Positions 19,275-30,301 of a DNA stretch of 64,000 nt are shown piece by piece. The notes beneath the pieces were generated by a model, which worked only from the letters and a program-made list of their open reading frames with translations, did not search any database and was not told the DNA's origin. The position numbers and the translations under genes are program-made. Source of the DNA: Novosphingobium sp. (lineage in GTDB: Bacteria; Pseudomonadota; Alphaproteobacteria; Sphingomonadales; Sphingomonadaceae); NCBI RefSeq assembly GCF_030696665.1, contig NZ_JAUYRV010000040.1, positions 62,001 through 126,000 of the forward strand. The letters are read 5' to 3'. Position 1 is the stretch's first letter; each line of letters opens with the position of its first letter.

Positions 19275-19343
19275 GGCAGGTGACCTAAGCCCCCTGCCCC
19301 GGCAATTCAACCGTCGCCGCGCATTGTCACGTCAGACCAACGA

Positions 19344-20195
19344 TCACGGACGCTTGCGGAACAGGAGCGTCATGCGGTCGCTCTCGCCGATGGCGTTGAG
19401 CTTTGCCTTTTCGGCATCATCCTTCGCACCTGAGAGCACCGGCGGTAGTGTCCAAACACCATCCGGCCAGTTTGCGGGGTCTTTGGGATTGGCATTGGCC
19501 TCGCTCTTGCCGACGAAGGTGAAGCCGTGGACCTCCATGAACTTGATGATGTCGGCCTCGCGCAGATAACCTTTTGAGCCATCGGTGAAGGCGTAAGGCG
19601 CATCGGCCTTGGCGCGGTGCTGCTCAATGCCGATCATCCCATCGGCTTTCAGCAGATCGCGCATCTTCTTGATTTCGCTGTCTGCCACGTTTGCGCGGAG
19701 CATGTTGTGCAGTGCACGCATGACGAGAATGCGGTCGAAAGTCCCCTTCTCCCCATCGGGGATCGCGCCGAGCGAGAAGGCGCTGAACTTTTCGGCGGGC
19801 TGCTTGGCCCACTCTGCCACTTCGGCGGGGAATTTGGCGACGGCCGCCTTCGCCGCTTCCTGACGCTGGGCATTGGCGGTGCTGGCATCGGCGAAAAGGC
19901 CGACAAGTTTGCCCTTGGGGGCAAGGTATATGCCGAGCAGGCGCGAATACCAGCCGCCGCCGGGTGCATATTCGCCGACTTTCATCGCCGGGCCGACATC
20001 GAAGAACGCCAGCGTCTGGTCGGGCTTGCGATAGATGTCGCGCGCGGCATCATCCTTACGCAGCGGATCGGCGACGGCGGCGGCGAGCGCAGGATCAATC
20101 TTTGCCGCAGCGTGATCGGCGTGCTGGGCGAATGCTGGCGTGGCAAGGCTGCTTCCGGCAACGGCTGCCAGCAGGGCGAAGCTAAATCTGCGCAT
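19344..20195 (-). CDS. Exported SAM-dependent methyltransferase-like protein
   Basis: Signal peptide MRRFSFALLAAVAGSSLATPAFA; VGEYAPGGGWYSRLL glycine-rich motif. Confidence 0.75.
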   Translation of the reverse strand: MRRFSFALLAAVAGSSLATPAFAQHADHAAAKIDPALAAAVADPLRKDDAARDIYRKPDQTLAFFDVGPAMKVGEYAPGGGWYSRLLGIYLAPKGKLVGLFADASTANAQRQEAAKAAVAKFPAEVAEWAKQPAEKFSAFSLGAIPDGEKGTFDRILVMRALHNMLRANVADSEIKKMRDLLKADGMIGIEQHRAKADAPYAFTDGSKGYLREADIIKFMEVHGFTFVGKSEANANPKDPANWPDGVWTLPPVLSGAKDDAEKAKLNAIGESDRMTLLFRKRP

Positions 20196-20274
20196 GGGGG
20201 GTGATTCTCCAAAGGGCCGATGACAAGCGGGGTGCGCCTGCCTATCTCAGCGATATAGCAGGAGAATAAGGCAC

Positions 20275-20811
20275 ATGAGCGAACAGGCAACAGCCATTCT
20301 GGCAGGCGGGTGCTTCTGGTGTACCGAAGCAGTGTTTCGCGACGTGATCGGCGTGACCAACGTGGAGAGCGGATACATCGGCGGCTGGCAAGAGAACCCG
20401 ACCTACAAGCAGGTGTGCAGCGGGACGACCGGCCATGCCGAGGCGATCCGCGTCACGTTCGATCCCGATGTGGTCGGTCTGGGGCAAATCCTCGACATGT
20501 TCTTTGCCACGCACGATCCGACGCAGTTGAACCGGCAGGGCAATGATGTGGGCACGCAGTATCGTTCTGCCGTGTTCCCGCTGGACGATGCGCAACAGGT
20601 GGAAATGGAAGCGGCCATCGCACGGGCGCAGCCGGGCTGGCCGCAGCCGATCGTGACCAAGATCGAGCCGGTGTCCACGTGGTATCCGGCGGAAGACTAC
20701 CATCAGGAATACTGGGACGGCGAAGGGCAGCGCAACCCCTATTGCCTTGCCGTGATCCCGCCCAAGCTGATGAAGTTGCGCAAGAGTTTTGCCGACAAGG
20801 TTAAGAGTTAA
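20275..20811 (+). CDS. msrA: Peptide-methionine (S)-S-oxide reductase
   Basis: [18 protein letters not shown] catalytic motif; NPYC near C-terminus. Confidence 0.96.
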   Translation: MSEQATAILAGGCFWCTEAVFRDVIGVTNVESGYIGGWQENPTYKQVCSGTTGHAEAIRVTFDPDVVGLGQILDMFFATHDPTQLNRQGNDVGTQYRSAVFPLDDAQQVEMEAAIARAQPGWPQPIVTKIEPVSTWYPAEDYHQEYWDGEGQRNPYCLAVIPPKLMKLRKSFADKVKS

Positions 20812-21938
20812 CCGGCCAGCGCGGCCAATGTGATGCGGCGGTAGATGCGTTGGAGGGTTACCAAATCTTCCATCGCCACCGCCTCGTCCTTCTTGTGCAT
20901 CGTGGCGTTGCACAGGCCGAATTCCACGACCGGGCAAACCGCGCGCAGGAAGCGGGCGTCCGATGTGCCGCCGCTGGTGGACAGTTCGGGATCAATGCCG
21001 GTTTCGGCCTTCACCGCATCGGCAATCAGCGTGGAATAGTCGCCGGGCAGCGTGATGAAGCTCTCGCCGGAAATGACGGCGCGCACCTCGCCCTTGTGGC
21101 GGCGGGCGATCTCTTCGACCATCGCGACAAGGCCTGCACCGGTGTGACGGTCATTGAAGCGGATGGAAATGCGGGCGCGGGCTTCGGCGGGGATCACGTT
21201 GGTGGCCTTGTTGCCCACCTCAAGGTCGGTCACTTCAAGGTTCGAAGGCTGGAACCATGCGGTACCCTCGTCCAGCACCAGCGCATCCAGATCGGCCAGC
21301 AGCGCGATCAGGCGCGGGATCGGGTTGTCGGCAAGGTGCGGATAGGCGACGTGGCCCTGCGCGCCGTGGCAGGTGATCCACATGTTGACCGAGCCGCGAC
21401 GGCCGATTTTCACCATGTCGCCCAGGCGGTTGACCGAGGTCGGCTCCCCCACAAGGCACAAGTCCGGCTCGGCCTTCAATTCGCGGATCAGCTCTATCAA
21501 TGGCACAGTGCCGTAGCGCGCCGGGCCTTCCTCATCACCGGTGATAATGAAGCTGAGTGTGCCTGCTTCGGCGGGGATTTCAGCCGCTGCGGCGACCATC
21601 GAGGCGATGGAGCCTTTCATGTCCACTGCGCCGCGCCCGTAGAGCAGCTCGCCCCGCCTTTCGGCCTTGAACGGGCCGGAGGTCCAGCCTTCGCCCGGGG
21701 GGACGACATCGAGGTGCCCGGCAAAGGCGAAGTGGCGAGAACCTTCCGGACCTTTGCGGATGGCGAAGAGGTTTTCGACCGGGCCATCAGGGGCCTCACC
21801 GGCAATGAAGCGGTGGATTTCGAAACCGAGAGGGGCGAGCATCGCTTCGAAGCAATCGAACACCGCGCCGGTGGCGGGGGTGACGCTTTCGCAGTCTATC
21901 AGTCGCTCGGCGAGAAGGACGGGATCAAGAGCGGACAT
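20808..21938 (-). CDS. dapE: Succinyl-diaminopimelate desuccinylase
   Basis: [43 protein letters not shown] motifs. Confidence 0.95.
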   Translation of the reverse strand: MSALDPVLLAERLIDCESVTPATGAVFDCFEAMLAPLGFEIHRFIAGEAPDGPVENLFAIRKGPEGSRHFAFAGHLDVVPPGEGWTSGPFKAERRGELLYGRGAVDMKGSIASMVAAAAEIPAEAGTLSFIITGDEEGPARYGTVPLIELIRELKAEPDLCLVGEPTSVNRLGDMVKIGRRGSVNMWITCHGAQGHVAYPHLADNPIPRLIALLADLDALVLDEGTAWFQPSNLEVTDLEVGNKATNVIPAEARARISIRFNDRHTGAGLVAMVEEIARRHKGEVRAVISGESFITLPGDYSTLIADAVKAETGIDPELSTSGGTSDARFLRAVCPVVEFGLCNATMHKKDEAVAMEDLVTLQRIYRRITLAALAG

Positions 21939-22612
21939 CAGCGGGCAGGCTCCTCGAACTGTTCGATGGTCCAGCCCTCGCTTTCCGCCGCCTCGATCCA
22001 GGCCTGCATCCAGTCGTGAGTCCAGACCGCTTCCATATAGGTCATCGCAAAGCCCGGCACAGGCACCCCGTAGGTCATGAAGCGCGAGACGACCGGGGCA
22101 TAGATAATATCGGCGGCGCAGAAGGTGCCGAACAGGAACGGACCGCCCTTGCCGAAGCGGGCGCGCGCCTCGGCCCAGAGGGTGAGGATGCGGACGATAT
22201 CGGCACGGACTTCCGGGATGATCTCCACGCCTTCCACCCGCTTGCGAATGTTCATCGGCAGGGTGCTGCGCAGGGCGAGGTAGCCTGAGTGCATTTCCGC
22301 GACCATCGAGCGGGCCATCGCGCGCGCGACGTCATCCTTGGGCCAGAAGCGGTCACGCCCGACCTTGTCGGCAAGGTAATCAATGATCGCAAGGCTGTCC
22401 CACACCACCGGCGCATCGGGGCCTTCGCCGTCCCACAGGATCGGCACTTTGCCCGAAGATGGAGCAAGATCATCGGCGCGGCGCAGGTGATCCCACTCCT
22501 CACCATAGAGTGGGACGGTGATTTCCTCGAACGCGAGGCCCGATTGCTTGGCAGCCAGCCAGCCGCGCAGGGACCAGCTGGAGTAGTTCTTGTTGCCGAT
22601 GATCAGCTTCAT
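21938..22612 (-). CDS. Glutathione S-transferase family protein
   Basis: MKLIIGNKNYSSWSLRGWLAAKQSGLAFEE; TGATG coupling to dapE. Confidence 0.9.
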   Translation of the reverse strand: MKLIIGNKNYSSWSLRGWLAAKQSGLAFEEITVPLYGEEWDHLRRADDLAPSSGKVPILWDGEGPDAPVVWDSLAIIDYLADKVGRDRFWPKDDVARAMARSMVAEMHSGYLALRSTLPMNIRKRVEGVEIIPEVRADIVRILTLWAEARARFGKGGPFLFGTFCAADIIYAPVVSRFMTYGVPVPGFAMTYMEAVWTHDWMQAWIEAAESEGWTIEQFEEPAR

Positions 22613-22672
22613 CGTGTTGGCCCCTTTGCGCTTTCGGGGCGCGTAGCCGTTCAGATTTGCTGTGTCGAGCAT

Positions 22673-22700
22673 GAACAGGTTTACACAGTTTACACGGTCC
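22673..22700 (-). repeat. 28-bp GGACYGTGTAAACTGTGTAAACCTGTTC repeat, copy 2
   Basis: Reverse complement of this interval matches 16332..16359 with one mismatch. Confidence 0.85.
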
Positions 22701-22945
22701 TGAGGGGAAAGTGTCAGGCGCTGTTCAAGGAGTTCTCGGAGGCGCTTTTCGGTCAACGCAGGCGCGGTTGTGCCGTGACGTGCGAGGACGTTGCGGGCGG
22801 TGTGGCGGGTGAGCGGGATGGGATCGCGGTGGGGCATGGCACGCAGGAGCGTGGGCTTGGGCGCGGTTTGTAGGACAGCGGGGATTGCGCCGGAATGGCG
22901 GGGTGTTGGGTTTCTGTCCCGCTATCGCGGGATGCCCACCCCCGG

Positions 22946-22967
22946 CCCCTCCCGCCTGCGGGAGGGG
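22946..22967. repeat. GC-rich palindrome CCCCTCCCGC-NN-GCGGGAGGGG, copy 2
   Basis: CCCCTCCCGCCTGCGGGAGGGG. Confidence 0.85.
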
Positions 22968-23004
22968 GGAAATCACTTTAAATCACGCTTCGCTTTGGCA
23001 TTCT

Positions 23005-23094
23005 CGTCACCCTGAACTTGTTTCAGGGTCCATCTCTCCACGCCAACGGCGGCTTGAGTGGCAGAATGGATCCTGAAACAAGTTCAGGATGACG
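23005..23094. repeat. ~90-bp cloverleaf-like palindromic repeat, copy 3
   Basis: CGTC-ACCCTGAACTTGTTTCAGGGT-CCAT...ATGG-ATCCTGAAACAAGTTCAGGAT-GACG. Confidence 0.9.
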
Positions 23095-23127
23095 AAGTGG
23101 ACGTTGGCTGGCTGTTGAGGGCAGTGA

Positions 23128-23790
23128 TTAGCCCAGCGCGTCCTGCAAAACCGCAGCGCGCAATTCCTCGATGCCCATTTTCTTTTCGGACGAAGTGACG
23201 AGGATTTCGGGGTAGGCGGCGGTGCGTTTGCGGGCAGCCGCAATGGTCTCGATGGTGACCTGCTCCAGCTCGCTGGCCTTGATCTTGTCGGCCTTGGTCA
23301 GGACGAGGCGATAGCCGACACCTGCTTCATCGAGCATCTGCATCATGTCTTCATCGACCGGCTTCACGCCGTGACGGCTGTCGATCAGCAGCAGGGTGCG
23401 CTTCAAGACCACGCGGCCGCGCAGGAAATCGCGCACCAGACGGCGCCAGATTTCAGTGACCTTGGGCGGGGCCTTGGCAAAGCCGTAGCCGGGCATATCA
23501 ACCAGACGCAAGCGGGTGGGATCACCCACTTCGAAGTAGTTCAATTCCTGCGTGCGGCCCGGCGTGACCGAGGTGCGCGCAATGGATTTGCGGCCCGTCA
23601 GCGCATTGAGCAGCGACGATTTTCCGACGTTCGACCGGCCCGCAAAGGCGATTTCCGGCACATCGGGATCGGGCAGGAATTTGAGCGCCGGGGCAGACTT
23701 GATGAATTCGACACGGCCCGCAAACAGCAGGCGTGCCTGTTCGATCATCTCGGCCTGCAGTTCGGCCGCCTGTGCTTCTTCAGGTGTCAT
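23128..23790 (-). CDS. engB: Ribosome biogenesis GTP-binding protein YihA/EngB (YsxC)
   Basis: [43 protein letters not shown]. Confidence 0.96.
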   Translation of the reverse strand: MTPEEAQAAELQAEMIEQARLLFAGRVEFIKSAPALKFLPDPDVPEIAFAGRSNVGKSSLLNALTGRKSIARTSVTPGRTQELNYFEVGDPTRLRLVDMPGYGFAKAPPKVTEIWRRLVRDFLRGRVVLKRTLLLIDSRHGVKPVDEDMMQMLDEAGVGYRLVLTKADKIKASELEQVTIETIAAARKRTAAYPEILVTSSEKKMGIEELRAAVLQDALG

Positions 23791-25574
23791 CGCGCTTTCG
23801 GTTTCTGGCCGGTGGTGGCCTTCTTTTCGCGCGTGGCAACGCGGTCAATGTCCTGCTGGTCCTTGTCCGTCTGCGCCTTCAGCTGCGGGTGTTTGCTGTA
23901 AAGGTACTTCTGCTGGGCAATGGTCAGCACGTTCGAGGTGATCCAGTAGAGCAGCAGGCCGGCCGCGAACGGAGCCATCACGAACATCATGATCCACGGC
24001 ATGAACGCGAAGATCTGCTGCTGCGCAGGGTCCATCGCCGCAGGTTGCAGCTTGAACTGTGCCCACATGGTGATGCCAAGCAGGATCGCCAGCACGCCGA
24101 TGGCAAGGAAGCCCGGAGGATCGAACGGGAGCAGGCCGAACAGGTTGAGAATGTGCGCAGGATCAGGCGCAGAAAGATCCTTGATCCACAGCACGAAGGG
24201 CTGGTGGCGCATTTCAATCGCCAGCGTCAGCACCTTGTAAAGCGCGAAGAACACCGGGATCTGGAGGAAGATGGGCAGACAGCCGGCGAGAGGATTGACC
24301 TTCTCCGTCTTGTACAACTCCATGATTTTCTGCTGCTGGGTCTGCTTGTCGTCCTTGTAGCGTTCCTGCAGCGCCTTCATCTTGGGCTGCAAGGCGCGCA
24401 TGGCCGCCATCGAGGCAAACTGACGCTGGGCGATGGGGAACATCACGCCGCGCACGACGAGCGTGAGCAGGATGATCGCCACGCCGAAGTTCTTGACCAG
24501 CTTGAACAGCGAATCGAGCAGCCAGAAGATCGGCTTTTCGAACCAGCGGAACCAGCCCCAGTCGATCGACAGGCTGAAGTTGGTGACGCCCGCCGCTTCG
24601 TACTTTTCAAGGACCGTGTTTTCCTTGGCGCCTGCAAACAGGCGCACGTTCTGCGACTGCTGCTTGCCCGGCGCGACCGAGACGTTGGGGAAGATCAGGT
24701 CTGCACGGAACAGGCCCGGTGCGGTCGAACGCAGCGCGCTTTCGGCCTTCGATCCGGCATCGGGGATCAAGGCTGACAGCCAATAGATGTCTGTAAAGCC
24801 GATCCAGTTGGTCGCGCCCTTGAGCGGCAAGGCTTGGCCCGGTGCTTCGGTGACGGTCGCATAATTGTTGTCGAACGTGACCGAACCATCGAGCGCCGCA
24901 ATCGGGCCGGAGTGGAGCTGCCACGTATCGAGGCTGGCCGTCTTGTCGGTGCGGCTGATCAGCGCGAAAGGCTTGACCACGACCGGCGTTGCGCCCGCGT
25001 TCGCCACAGTCTGTGTGGCAGTGACCATGTAATCCGCATCGATCGCATAGCGGATCGAGAAGGTCTGCCCGGTGGTGTTGGACCAGCGCAGGGTGACCGG
25101 CGTTTGCGGCGTCAGCTTTGCACCGTCTGCCGTCCACACTGTGTTCGCATCAGGGGCGGCAATGCCTTCGCCGACCCAGCCCATTTGCGCATAGTGCTGC
25201 GCAGGCGTTCCGGCGGGCGAGAACAGGCGCACAGGCGCGCTGCCCTTTTCCACCGTCTCGGTGTGGCGAGACAGCGTCACGTCATCGACCAGCGCACCCT
25301 TGAGGTTGATCGAGCCTTTCAGGCCCGGCGCATCGATGGGGACGCGATTGCCTGCGGCGAGTTCGGCGCGCAGATCCTTCTTTTCCAGCGCGATGTCTGC
25401 CGGGTTCAGCAGGCCGCCTTCACGGGTGGGCTTGCCGGGTTCAGCAGGAGCGGTGGCTGCCTGTTTGGGCGCGACCGCCGCTTCCGGATAGAACCAGCGC
25501 ATCGCGCCTTCCCAGCCGAGCAGCAGCAAGCCGGTGAGGACCACTGCCAGAATGACGTTGCGCTGATTCTGCAC
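23787..25574 (-). CDS. yidC: Membrane protein insertase YidC
   Basis: [22 protein letters not shown]..., conserved C-terminal 60KD_IMP region; synteny rpmH-rnpA-yidD-yidC-engB. Confidence 0.97.
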   Translation of the reverse strand: MQNQRNVILAVVLTGLLLLGWEGAMRWFYPEAAVAPKQAATAPAEPGKPTREGGLLNPADIALEKKDLRAELAAGNRVPIDAPGLKGSINLKGALVDDVTLSRHTETVEKGSAPVRLFSPAGTPAQHYAQMGWVGEGIAAPDANTVWTADGAKLTPQTPVTLRWSNTTGQTFSIRYAIDADYMVTATQTVANAGATPVVVKPFALISRTDKTASLDTWQLHSGPIAALDGSVTFDNNYATVTEAPGQALPLKGATNWIGFTDIYWLSALIPDAGSKAESALRSTAPGLFRADLIFPNVSVAPGKQQSQNVRLFAGAKENTVLEKYEAAGVTNFSLSIDWGWFRWFEKPIFWLLDSLFKLVKNFGVAIILLTLVVRGVMFPIAQRQFASMAAMRALQPKMKALQERYKDDKQTQQQKIMELYKTEKVNPLAGCLPIFLQIPVFFALYKVLTLAIEMRHQPFVLWIKDLSAPDPAHILNLFGLLPFDPPGFLAIGVLAILLGITMWAQFKLQPAAMDPAQQQIFAFMPWIMMFVMAPFAAGLLLYWITSNVLTIAQQKYLYSKHPQLKAQTDKDQQDIDRVATREKKATTGQKPKAR

Positions 25575-25644
25575 CGGTTTTTACGTCCTGTAAGTCTATG
25601 CCGCGCCATTCAAAAGTGAACGGCCCGGACTGAATTCGAAAGCG

Positions 25645-25854
25645 TCAGGGGACAGGGTCGTAGCCGTGCCCACCCCACGGGTGGCAGCGCAATAGCCGCT
25701 TCGTCGCCAGCCAGCCACCCTTAATCGCGCCATGCTTTTCCAGCGCTTCTATCGCGTATTGCGAGCAGGAAGGGCTGTAGCGGCAGGTGGGTGGCAGCAC
25801 CCGCGAAGGGCCAAGTTGCCAGCCGCGCGCGATGAGGATGAAAAGGCGCTTCAC
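25645..25854 (-). CDS. yidD: Membrane protein insertion efficiency factor YidD
   Basis: [48 protein letters not shown]. Confidence 0.96.
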   Translation of the reverse strand: MKRLFILIARGWQLGPSRVLPPTCRYSPSCSQYAIEALEKHGAIKGGWLATKRLLRCHPWGGHGYDPVP

Positions 25855-26264
25855 TTCGCCGGACCTTTGCCGCGCCCGTGGTGGGCGCGGGGTCCGCCGC
25901 GTTTGCGGGGAGGATCGCCTTTGCCTTCGGCAGCGCGGGACAGCGCCACGGCCAGTTCATCGCGCAGTGCCGCGAAATCGCGCTCCACCCCGCCTTCGCG
26001 GCCGATCATCACGTGATCGGCACCAACGATGCCTGCTTGCGGCAAAGCCTCACGCAGAAGCGCGCGAAAACGGCGCTTCATGCGGTTGCGGACAACCGCA
26101 TTGCCGATCTTCTTGGTGACGGTCACGCCGAAGCGCATGTCCGCCTCATCGGCGGGGGCTGATTCGCGGTTCACCAACAGCACGAATCCGGGCCTTGCGA
26201 CCCGGATCCCGCGATTGGCAGCAACAAAGTCTGCCCGTTTCCGGATGGTGGCGATCCGGGTCAT
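25851..26264 (-). CDS. rnpA: Ribonuclease P protein component
   Basis: IRKRADF...[32 protein letters not shown] overlap with yidD. Confidence 0.95.
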   Translation of the reverse strand: MTRIATIRKRADFVAANRGIRVARPGFVLLVNRESAPADEADMRFGVTVTKKIGNAVVRNRMKRRFRALLREALPQAGIVGADHVMIGREGGVERDFAALRDELAVALSRAAEGKGDPPRKRGGPRAHHGRGKGPAK

Positions 26265-26302
26265 CCCCGTGCCAACCTGCGCCGGAATTATGCTGTCAGC
26301 GA

Positions 26303-26437
26303 TCAGGCCGAAAGCTTCTTGCGGCCACGCGCACGGCGGGCACGCAGGATGTTGCGGCCACCAACAGTGGCGGTGCGGGTGCGGAAGCCGTGACGGCGGG
26401 CACGCACAAGATTGCTGGGCTGGAAAGTGCGCTTCAT
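26303..26437 (-). CDS. rpmH: 50S ribosomal protein L34
   Basis: [44 protein letters not shown]. Confidence 0.97.
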   Translation of the reverse strand: MKRTFQPSNLVRARRHGFRTRTATVGGRNILRARRARGRKKLSA

Positions 26438-26603
26438 CGGTTTTCTCTTCTTTTCGAATCTGTGGACAGGCAATTGCCGCTGGAAGCAGCACGCCGGAAT
26501 CAGGGGGTGGCCGATAGGCGAAGGCCGCGGTTGCGTCAACCCTGCAGGCCAGCGCACAGCGCGTTGCATTGCCCGCTGCTGCGTTAACGTTTAGGCACGC
26601 TTG

Positions 26604-27926
26604 ATGCAGAAGGAAAACGATTCCGAAAACGCCGCCGTGCGATTGCGGTGGTGGCAGCGAGCGCCCCGCATCCCGACTTTGGCTCTGTTTGCGGTTGTGG
26701 CGCTGGCCCTGCTTGGCACTTTCTCGCTGATTCTCGCCACGGTTGAAGCCGAACGCACGCAGCGTCAGCAGGCGGCGCGGACGAGCGCGATCCTCGAATC
26801 GCTCGACCAGATCGTGCGCGCTGCGATGAGCGGGGAGACCGGGCAGCGCGGCTATTTCATCACCAGCGACACGCGCTATCTTGCGCCCTATCGCGAGGGG
26901 CAGCAGCGCTATGCCGCAGAGATGGCGCAGTTGCGGCGGCAGATGGGCAATGACCTTCCATCGGATCAAGCCGAACTCATGGCTGAAATCGCGCGATTGG
27001 GCGATGCCAAGTGGGCGGAGATGGCGGGCGTGATCGAACTGGTTGATCAGCGGCGCATCCCCGATGCCCACGCGCGCGTGCTGTCTGACGAAGGGCAGTT
27101 GGCGATGAACGGCTTGCGCCGCGCCGTGGCGAAGCTTGAGGATATCGAGCGTGTTCGCCTGTCGCAGGCCGTGCAGCAGGCGTCACAGGCCGAAGGGCGC
27201 ATCCTGCCATCGCTGGCGGCGCTGTTCGTGGTGATCGTCTGCGCGCTGGCGCTGGGCCTGTGGCAGGCCATCCGCACTGCCGAGGCAGAGGCGCTCGCCG
27301 CCAATGCTTCGGTGATTGCCGAAGCGCGGGATCGGGCTGACATTCTGGCGAAGGAACTCAATCACCGGGTGAAAAACCTGTTCGCGGTGATTCTGGCCAT
27401 CGTGAAGATGAGCGCGCGGGGAGACAAGGCTGCCGCGCCAGCAGTGGACCGTATCGCCAAGCGCATCCACGCGCTGGTGACCGCGCATGAAGTGACGCAA
27501 GGGACGGGCAAGGACCAGACCGTCGATTTTGCCGACCTGATCGGCAAGGCTATCGCGCCCTATCGCTCCTCATCGGAAAAGTGCGAACTGGACGGCGGCG
27601 AACTGGTGCTGCCGGGCAAGCATGCGGTGCCGCTGGGGCTGGTGCTGCACGAACTGGTGACCAACGCCGTGAAATACGGCGCGTGGGCGCAGCCCGGCGG
27701 GCTGGTGCGCGTGGGCTGGAGCCGCGACGGCAACCGGGCGCGCGTGCTGTGGGAGGAGATTGCCGCCGAGGGCGCCACTGTGCTGACCGAGCCGGGCGGC
27801 GAAGGTTTCGGCTCGGCGCTGATCCGCTCGTCCGAGCGCCAGCTGGGCGGCACCATCGTCCGCCGCTTTGCCGAGCGCGGGATCGTGGTGGAAATGGACT
27901 TCGCGCTGGAGGGCGGAGAAGGCTGA
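26604..27926 (+). CDS. Membrane sensor histidine kinase, CHASE3-like input, HWE/HisKA_2-type kinase
   Basis: ILAKELNHRVKNLFAVILAIVKMSAR H-box; LGLVLHELVTNAVKYGA N-box; two TM segments flanking a CHASE3-like domain (GQRGYFITSD). Confidence 0.9.
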   Translation: MQKENDSENAAVRLRWWQRAPRIPTLALFAVVALALLGTFSLILATVEAERTQRQQAARTSAILESLDQIVRAAMSGETGQRGYFITSDTRYLAPYREGQQRYAAEMAQLRRQMGNDLPSDQAELMAEIARLGDAKWAEMAGVIELVDQRRIPDAHARVLSDEGQLAMNGLRRAVAKLEDIERVRLSQAVQQASQAEGRILPSLAALFVVIVCALALGLWQAIRTAEAEALAANASVIAEARDRADILAKELNHRVKNLFAVILAIVKMSARGDKAAAPAVDRIAKRIHALVTAHEVTQGTGKDQTVDFADLIGKAIAPYRSSSEKCELDGGELVLPGKHAVPLGLVLHELVTNAVKYGAWAQPGGLVRVGWSRDGNRARVLWEEIAAEGATVLTEPGGEGFGSALIRSSERQLGGTIVRRFAERGIVVEMDFALEGGEG

Positions 27927-27945
27927 CCCCTCCCAGCCCTATTGC

Positions 27946-30264
27946 TCAACCGTGCTTGGATTCGCGCGTGGGCTGAACCATGCCCGGTGTGATGAAGCCC
28001 AGCGGACCGGGGTTCATCGCGCGTTTTTTGAGCTCGCCCTTCATGCGGGCGTATTCGTCTTCCATCTGTTCGGTCACCGTGGCGCGTGAGGCTTCGAGCG
28101 CAGCGGTGAAGTCCTCGCCCGTGACCAGATCGACATTGCCGCCGCCACGCTTGATGGCATTGAGGCCTGCGCGGCGCACCACGTCTTCCAGATCGGCACC
28201 GGTAAAACGCTCGGTCTCCCGCGCAATTCTGCCGAGGTCCACATCGCCTGCCATCGGCATGTTGCGGGTGTGAATGCCAAGGATATGCATGCGGCCTTCC
28301 ATGCTGGGCGTGCCGACATAGACCAGTTCATCGAAGCGGCCCGGGCGCAACAGCGCCGGATCGACGAGGTTGGGCCGGTTGGTCGCGCCGATCAGGATGA
28401 CCGATTGCAGTTCTTCCAGCCCGTCCATTTCGGCAAGGATGGTGTTGACCACGCGGGCGGTGACCCCGGGTTCGCCCTGCCCGCTGCCGCGCGCCGGAAC
28501 TAGGCTGTCGATCTCGTCAATGAACACCACGCAGGGCGCGACCTGGCGGGCGCGGGCGAAGAGCTTGGCGATCTGCTGTTCGCTTTCGCCGTACCATTTG
28601 CTGAGCAAGTCTGACGATTTGATCGCGATGAAGTTGGCCTCGGCCTCCTTCGCCACGGCCTTGGCCAGCAGGGTCTTGCCGGTGCCGGGCGGACCATAGA
28701 GCAGGAAGCCCTTGGCCGGACGGATACCGAGACGGTGGAACGCCTCGGGGTTCTTCAGCGGCAGTTCCACGCCTTCACGCAGCTTGTCCTGCGCTTCATC
28801 CAGACCGCCGATGTCGGCCCAGCCGATGGTCGGGGCCTGCACCATGACTTCGCGCATCGCCGATGGCTGGACGCGCTTGAGGGCCTGCACGAAATCATCG
28901 CGATCGACGCGCAAGCTGTCGAGCACGTCCTGCGGGATCGTCTGCTGTTCGAAATCGAGGCGCGGCATGATGCGGCGCACGGCTTCGATGGCAGCTTCAC
29001 GTGTCAGTGCGGCAAGGTCTGCGCCGACGAAGCCATGTGTGGTGCGGGCCAATTCCTGAAGGTCGACGTCCTCGGCCAGCGGCATGCCACGGGTGTGGAT
29101 GCCGATGATCTCGCGGCGGCCAGACTCATCCGGCACGCCCACCACGATCTCGCGGTCGAACCGGCCGGGGCGGCGCAGCGCTTCGTCGATGGCATCGGGG
29201 CGATTGGTTGCCGCGATGACCACAAGGTTGGAGCGCGCCTGCAGGCCGTCCATCAGCGTCAGCAGTTGCGCGACGAGGCGCTTCTCGGCCTCACCGTGGA
29301 CTTCGCTGCGCTTGGGCGCGATGGAATCAATCTCGTCGATGAAGATGATCGAAGGGGCCGCCTTGGTCGCTTCCTCGAACACTTCGCGCAGGCGTTTCTC
29401 GCTCTCACCATAGGCAGAACCCATGATTTCCGGGCCATTGATGGTGAAAAACGACGCATCGCTCTCGTTCGCCACCGCGCGGGCGAGGCGGGTCTTGCCG
29501 GTGCCCGGCGGGCCATGCAGCAGCACGCCCTTGGGCGGATCGACGCCAAGACGGGTGAACAGTTCAGGGTAGCGCAGCGGCAGTTCCACCATCTCGCGCA
29601 ATTGGCGGATGGTATCGCCCATGCCGCCGACGTCATCATAGTTCACGTCGGCACGGCTGCTGCGCGGCTCTTCATATTCGGGCCGCAGTTCCACCTCGGT
29701 GTTCTCATCGATGTGGACCACGCCTTTGGGCACAGTCGACACGACAGTGAGGCGGATCTGCGTGAGCGCGAAGGCCGGGGCGTTGAGCATCTGGCGCAGC
29801 TGCGGCGGCATGTCGGTGCGGTTGACCTGCTGCTGCCCGGCGGTGGCGACGAGATCGCCGGTTACCAGCGGCCGGCCCGCGAAGTTGCGCTTCAATGCCA
29901 AAGCAGGCCCCTGCAGACGCAAGTCCTTCTGCGCCGGGGCAAAGACTACGCGCTGTGCAGGGCGCGAATCGATCTTGCGCACTTCTACATGGTCGCCCGA
30001 TCCGACATCGGCATTGGCGCGCTGTAATCCGTCGAGCCGGATCAGTTCGAGGCCCTCGTCCTCTGGATAGGGCTGGATCACGCGGGCAGCGGTCGAGCGC
30101 TTCCCGACAATTTCGATCACATCGCCCTCGGTCACGCCAAGCTGGGACATGACATGACGGCTGACCCGGGCAATCCCGTGCCCGCTTTCTTCCTGCCGTG
30201 CGCCCGCCACTTGCAGGCGCATGCTGCGTGCTTCGGTCCGGTTCTCGGTTGCCGCATCTGCCAT
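27946..30264 (-). CDS. Cdc48/VCP-like double-AAA ATPase
   Basis: N-terminal Cdc48-like domain (RLQVAGARQEESGHGIARVSR) and two Walker A/B sets (GPPGTGKTRLARAVANE/IIFIDEIDSIAPKR; GPPGTGKTLLAKAVAKE/VVFIDEIDSLVPAR). Confidence 0.93.
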   Translation of the reverse strand: MADAATENRTEARSMRLQVAGARQEESGHGIARVSRHVMSQLGVTEGDVIEIVGKRSTAARVIQPYPEDEGLELIRLDGLQRANADVGSGDHVEVRKIDSRPAQRVVFAPAQKDLRLQGPALALKRNFAGRPLVTGDLVATAGQQQVNRTDMPPQLRQMLNAPAFALTQIRLTVVSTVPKGVVHIDENTEVELRPEYEEPRSSRADVNYDDVGGMGDTIRQLREMVELPLRYPELFTRLGVDPPKGVLLHGPPGTGKTRLARAVANESDASFFTINGPEIMGSAYGESEKRLREVFEEATKAAPSIIFIDEIDSIAPKRSEVHGEAEKRLVAQLLTLMDGLQARSNLVVIAATNRPDAIDEALRRPGRFDREIVVGVPDESGRREIIGIHTRGMPLAEDVDLQELARTTHGFVGADLAALTREAAIEAVRRIMPRLDFEQQTIPQDVLDSLRVDRDDFVQALKRVQPSAMREVMVQAPTIGWADIGGLDEAQDKLREGVELPLKNPEAFHRLGIRPAKGFLLYGPPGTGKTLLAKAVAKEAEANFIAIKSSDLLSKWYGESEQQIAKLFARARQVAPCVVFIDEIDSLVPARGSGQGEPGVTARVVNTILAEMDGLEELQSVILIGATNRPNLVDPALLRPGRFDELVYVGTPSMEGRMHILGIHTRNMPMAGDVDLGRIARETERFTGADLEDVVRRAGLNAIKRGGGNVDLVTGEDFTAALEASRATVTEQMEDEYARMKGELKKRAMNPGPLGFITPGMVQPTRESKHG

Positions 30265-30301
30265 GAGTTGTGAAATCCCCTTTAGCTGCCAACGACACCC
30301 G

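Noticed and set aside
20850-22019. 389-aa plus-strand ORF opposite dapE
   Set aside because: Antisense shadow; dapE motifs on the minus strand are unequivocal
29550-29575. GTTCAGGGT string inside the Cdc48-like gene as another repeat arm
   Set aside because: No self-complementary partner arm and it lies in coding sequence; chance match
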